In this document: positions 62,313 to 64,000 of the stretch, one piece after another | How positions within the stretch are numbered: the stretch's first letter is position 1 | Layout of the letters: every line of letters begins with the position of its first letter | Assembly: GCF_010686685.1 (NCBI RefSeq) | Contig: NZ_JAAGWD010000010.1 | Coordinates: 58,901 to 122,900 of the forward strand | DNA: 64,000 bases | DNA from: Pontibacter burrus | GTDB lineage: Bacteria > Bacteroidota > Bacteroidia > Cytophagales > Hymenobacteraceae | Direction of reading: 5' to 3' | Translations under genes and position numbers: made by a program | Notes under the pieces: model-generated | Seen by the model: only the letters and a program-made list of their open reading frames with translations | Databases searched by the model: none | Told to the model about the DNA's origin: nothing

Positions 62313-63740
62313 ATGAAGAAACTTTTAATATGCGCCTTCTCACTGATGTTTATGACATCATGTGTGGACGATCTGGATGAGTTCAATATCGACCAGAAAC
62401 GAGCAACAAATGTTCCGGCAGCTACTCTGTACACGAATGCTGTTAAAGGTCTGACGGATGTGTTGACTACGCCTAACGTTAACACGAATAACATTAGATT
62501 TTACGTTCAGCACTGGACATCCACACAGTATCTGGATGAGCCAAGATATAACATGACTTCACGTACAATTCCACAGGCTATGTGGACAGCTTTGTATCGT
62601 GATGTTCTGAATGACCTGCAGGAAGCAAAAAGACTTGTGAATGCTGATCAGACTCTGAATGAGAACGTAAAGAAAAATCAGCTGGCCCAGATTGAGATCA
62701 TGGAAGTCTATGCCTGGTCAGTGCTTGTAAATACATTTGGTAATGTACCTTACACAGAAGCATTGAATTCTCAAAATGCGCTTCCTGCTTACGATGATGC
62801 AAAAACTATCTATGCAGATATCTTAAAGCGTCTGGATACAGCTATTGGTATGATTACTCCATCTGCTGCTGGTTTCACAGGAGGTGATGTTATCTATGGT
62901 GGCAGCATGGCGAAATGGCACCGTTTTGCTAACTCTCTTAAGTTAAAGCTTGGTATGGTGGTTGCCGATGTTGACAACGCTACAGCGAAGAAGTCTGCTG
63001 AAGAAGCTGTTGCGGCAGGAGTATTTACAAGTAATGCGGATAACGCCGCATTTAAATACCTGAGTGCTCCACCAAACAACAACCCTATTTCTTCAAACGT
63101 GAAGGGCCCTCTTTCAACTCGTGAAGATTACGTTGCTGCAAACACCCTTGTGGATGTAATGAATAATCTGAACGACCCAAGAAGACCATTTTTCTTCACA
63201 GATGTGAATGGTGCCTATGTAGGTGGCAAGTATGGTTTCACTAACGACTTCTCAAAACACTCTACTGTTAGCGCAAAAATTGCAGATCCTACTTTCGAAG
63301 CTCTTCTATTGGATTATTCAGAAGTAAGGTTCCTGTTGGCTGAAGCAGTTGAAAGAGGCTACACTGTAGGTGGTACTGCTGCAGAGCATTACCACGAGGG
63401 TATCAAGGCTTCTATTGAGTACTGGGGAGGCACAGCAACACAGGCAACTGCTTACATCGCTCAGCCAGGTGTGAACTATGCGACTGCACCTGGTGATTGG
63501 AAACAGAAGATTGGTAAGCAGGAGTGGATTGCACTATATAACCGAGGCTATGACGCCTGGATAACCTGGAGAAGGTTAGATGCTCCAACACTTCTTCCGC
63601 CTATTGAAGGGCTGAAAGTTCCTACAAGAATTATCTACCCAATAAATGAGCAGACGTTGAACCCGGAAAACCGTTCAACTGCAGCATCCGCAATCGGTGG
63701 TGATGAAAGCAGCACCAAGTTATGGTGGGACGTTAACTAA
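62313..63740 (+). CDS. SusD/RagB-type surface lipoprotein
   Basis: 475 residues. Lipobox TSCVDD (~18), four TPR-like helix pairs and SusD features such as AWSVLVNTFGNVPYTEAL, YGGSMAKWHRFANSLKLKL and the C-terminal EQTLNPEN segment. It is the ligand-capturing lid of the SusC transporter at 59077. No CTATAG in the gene. Terminator follows. Confidence 0.93.
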   Translation: MKKLLICAFSLMFMTSCVDDLDEFNIDQKRATNVPAATLYTNAVKGLTDVLTTPNVNTNNIRFYVQHWTSTQYLDEPRYNMTSRTIPQAMWTALYRDVLNDLQEAKRLVNADQTLNENVKKNQLAQIEIMEVYAWSVLVNTFGNVPYTEALNSQNALPAYDDAKTIYADILKRLDTAIGMITPSAAGFTGGDVIYGGSMAKWHRFANSLKLKLGMVVADVDNATAKKSAEEAVAAGVFTSNADNAAFKYLSAPPNNNPISSNVKGPLSTREDYVAANTLVDVMNNLNDPRRPFFFTDVNGAYVGGKYGFTNDFSKHSTVSAKIADPTFEALLLDYSEVRFLLAEAVERGYTVGGTAAEHYHEGIKASIEYWGGTATQATAYIAQPGVNYATAPGDWKQKIGKQEWIALYNRGYDAWITWRRLDAPTLLPPIEGLKVPTRIIYPINEQTLNPENRSTAASAIGGDESSTKLWWDVN

Positions 63741-63758
63741 CAATCGCTAAACTAAATG

Positions 63759-63788
63759 AAAAGGCTACCAGTTATGGTAGCCTTTTTT
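63759..63788 (+). terminator. Terminator after the susCD operon
   Basis: AAAGGCTACCA / TGGTAGCCTTT stem with a GTTA loop and six T. Confidence 0.9.
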
Positions 63789-64000
63789 ATTTTTATGTAA
63801 AGACCTGTATAAAGAGGACTAAGTGATATAGATGAAACCTAATACTATAGTATATAACATCTAATTAGAAGATGAGACAAGGTTAGAAACAGTCCCTTTG
63901 TAAAAGATAAAAAATAATTCCGCAGAGTTTCAGCCACTTAGCTGGTATAGGCAAAAATCTTTTCCCGGGTTGCTTGCAAGGCGGGAAAAACTCCCTACTT

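Larger units (their letters stand above)
1..64000. repeat. Highly iterated palindrome AACTATAGTT (core CTATAG)
   Basis: I read 21 exact copies of the 10-mer by eye. They start at about 1640, 6321, 6435, 6464, 8035, 12457, 14627, 18061, 18096, 29375, 29399, 29436, 35802, 39939, 40700, 42809, 44766, 53376, 53510, 53939 and 55664. The core CTATAG occurs about 115-120 times. With 47% G+C assumed, chance predicts about 0.1 and 17. Copies occur in genes (as Thr-Ile or Asn-Tyr-Ser), at stop codons (Lys-Leu-stop), in leaders and in terminator stems. No copies lie in 58,805-63,840. Confidence 0.9.

Noticed and set aside
1..64000. AACTATAGTT as an operator of one regulator
   Set aside because: Copies lie mostly inside genes and at random spacing relative to promoters, and are too many for a regulon.

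Overview
The window looks like chromosome from an aerobic Bacteroidota of the order Cytophagales, most like Pontibacter or another Hymenobacteraceae. This is inferred from gene content: SusC/SusD and TonB receptors with carboxypeptidase-like N-domains, a type IX secretion (T9SS) sorting tail, SecDF and MurF-Alr fusions, the alternative GlmU family, type B L31, DUF4834 and DUF5686 proteins, and many TAnnTTTG promoter -7 elements. No species marker such as rRNA is present. No tRNA, IS element, prophage, CRISPR array or recognisable defence system was seen; the content is core and lightly accessory chromosome.

Layout. 1-3.5 kb: the 3' part of a T9SS-exported protein made of 183-residue repeats, then a NadR-like kinase/ATPase and an aldose epimerase. 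3.6-6.4 kb: a promoter, a TPP riboswitch and a TonB receptor, a self-contained thiamine-responsive outer-membrane uptake gene. 6.7-18 kb: glutaryl-CoA dehydrogenase, a PLD nuclease, RuvB, a periplasmic RidA, QueG, BatD-AroC, a small ABC unit, NhaD and a NifU/Nfu scaffold. 18.3-25.2 kb: mostly minus strand (SecDF, a secreted hypothetical, KtrA/TrkA, uridine kinase, then phosphoribosyltransferase - secreted hypothetical - membrane protein - ITPase). 25.4-31.3 kb: L31, alternative GlmU, HolB, HemC, cyclophilin, RmlD-like reductase. 31.5-39.5 kb: NSS transporter with an unlisted MetS-like small subunit, an HhH protein, small membrane proteins and lipoproteins, a methyltransferase and an LTA-synthase-like enzyme. 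40-58.3 kb: YfhO, PLP deaminase, GT-C-like protein, DUF4230, Ca2+/H+ antiporter, RecX, two oppositely oriented EamA transporters around a DUF5686 protein, MurF-Alr, FeoAB. 59-63.8 kb: a SusC/SusD pair.

The strongest unexplained signal is not a gene. The palindrome AACTATAGTT is scattered over the window: I counted 21 exact copies by eye, against about 0.1 expected from base composition, and about 115-120 copies of its core CTATAG against about 17 expected. It sits in coding and intergenic DNA, in terminator stems and at stop codons, and is absent from the SusC/SusD block. It behaves like a highly iterated palindrome comparable to cyanobacterial HIP1. A second layer is a set of intergenic repeat elements whose ends read TTGTCTGAA...TTCAGACAA and which start at the T-tract of intrinsic terminators (elements near 6.4, 8.0, 18.0, 29.2 and 52.9 kb). 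There is also a cluster of four REP-like hairpins near 39.65 kb and a 35-bp inverted repeat upstream of the two EamA genes.
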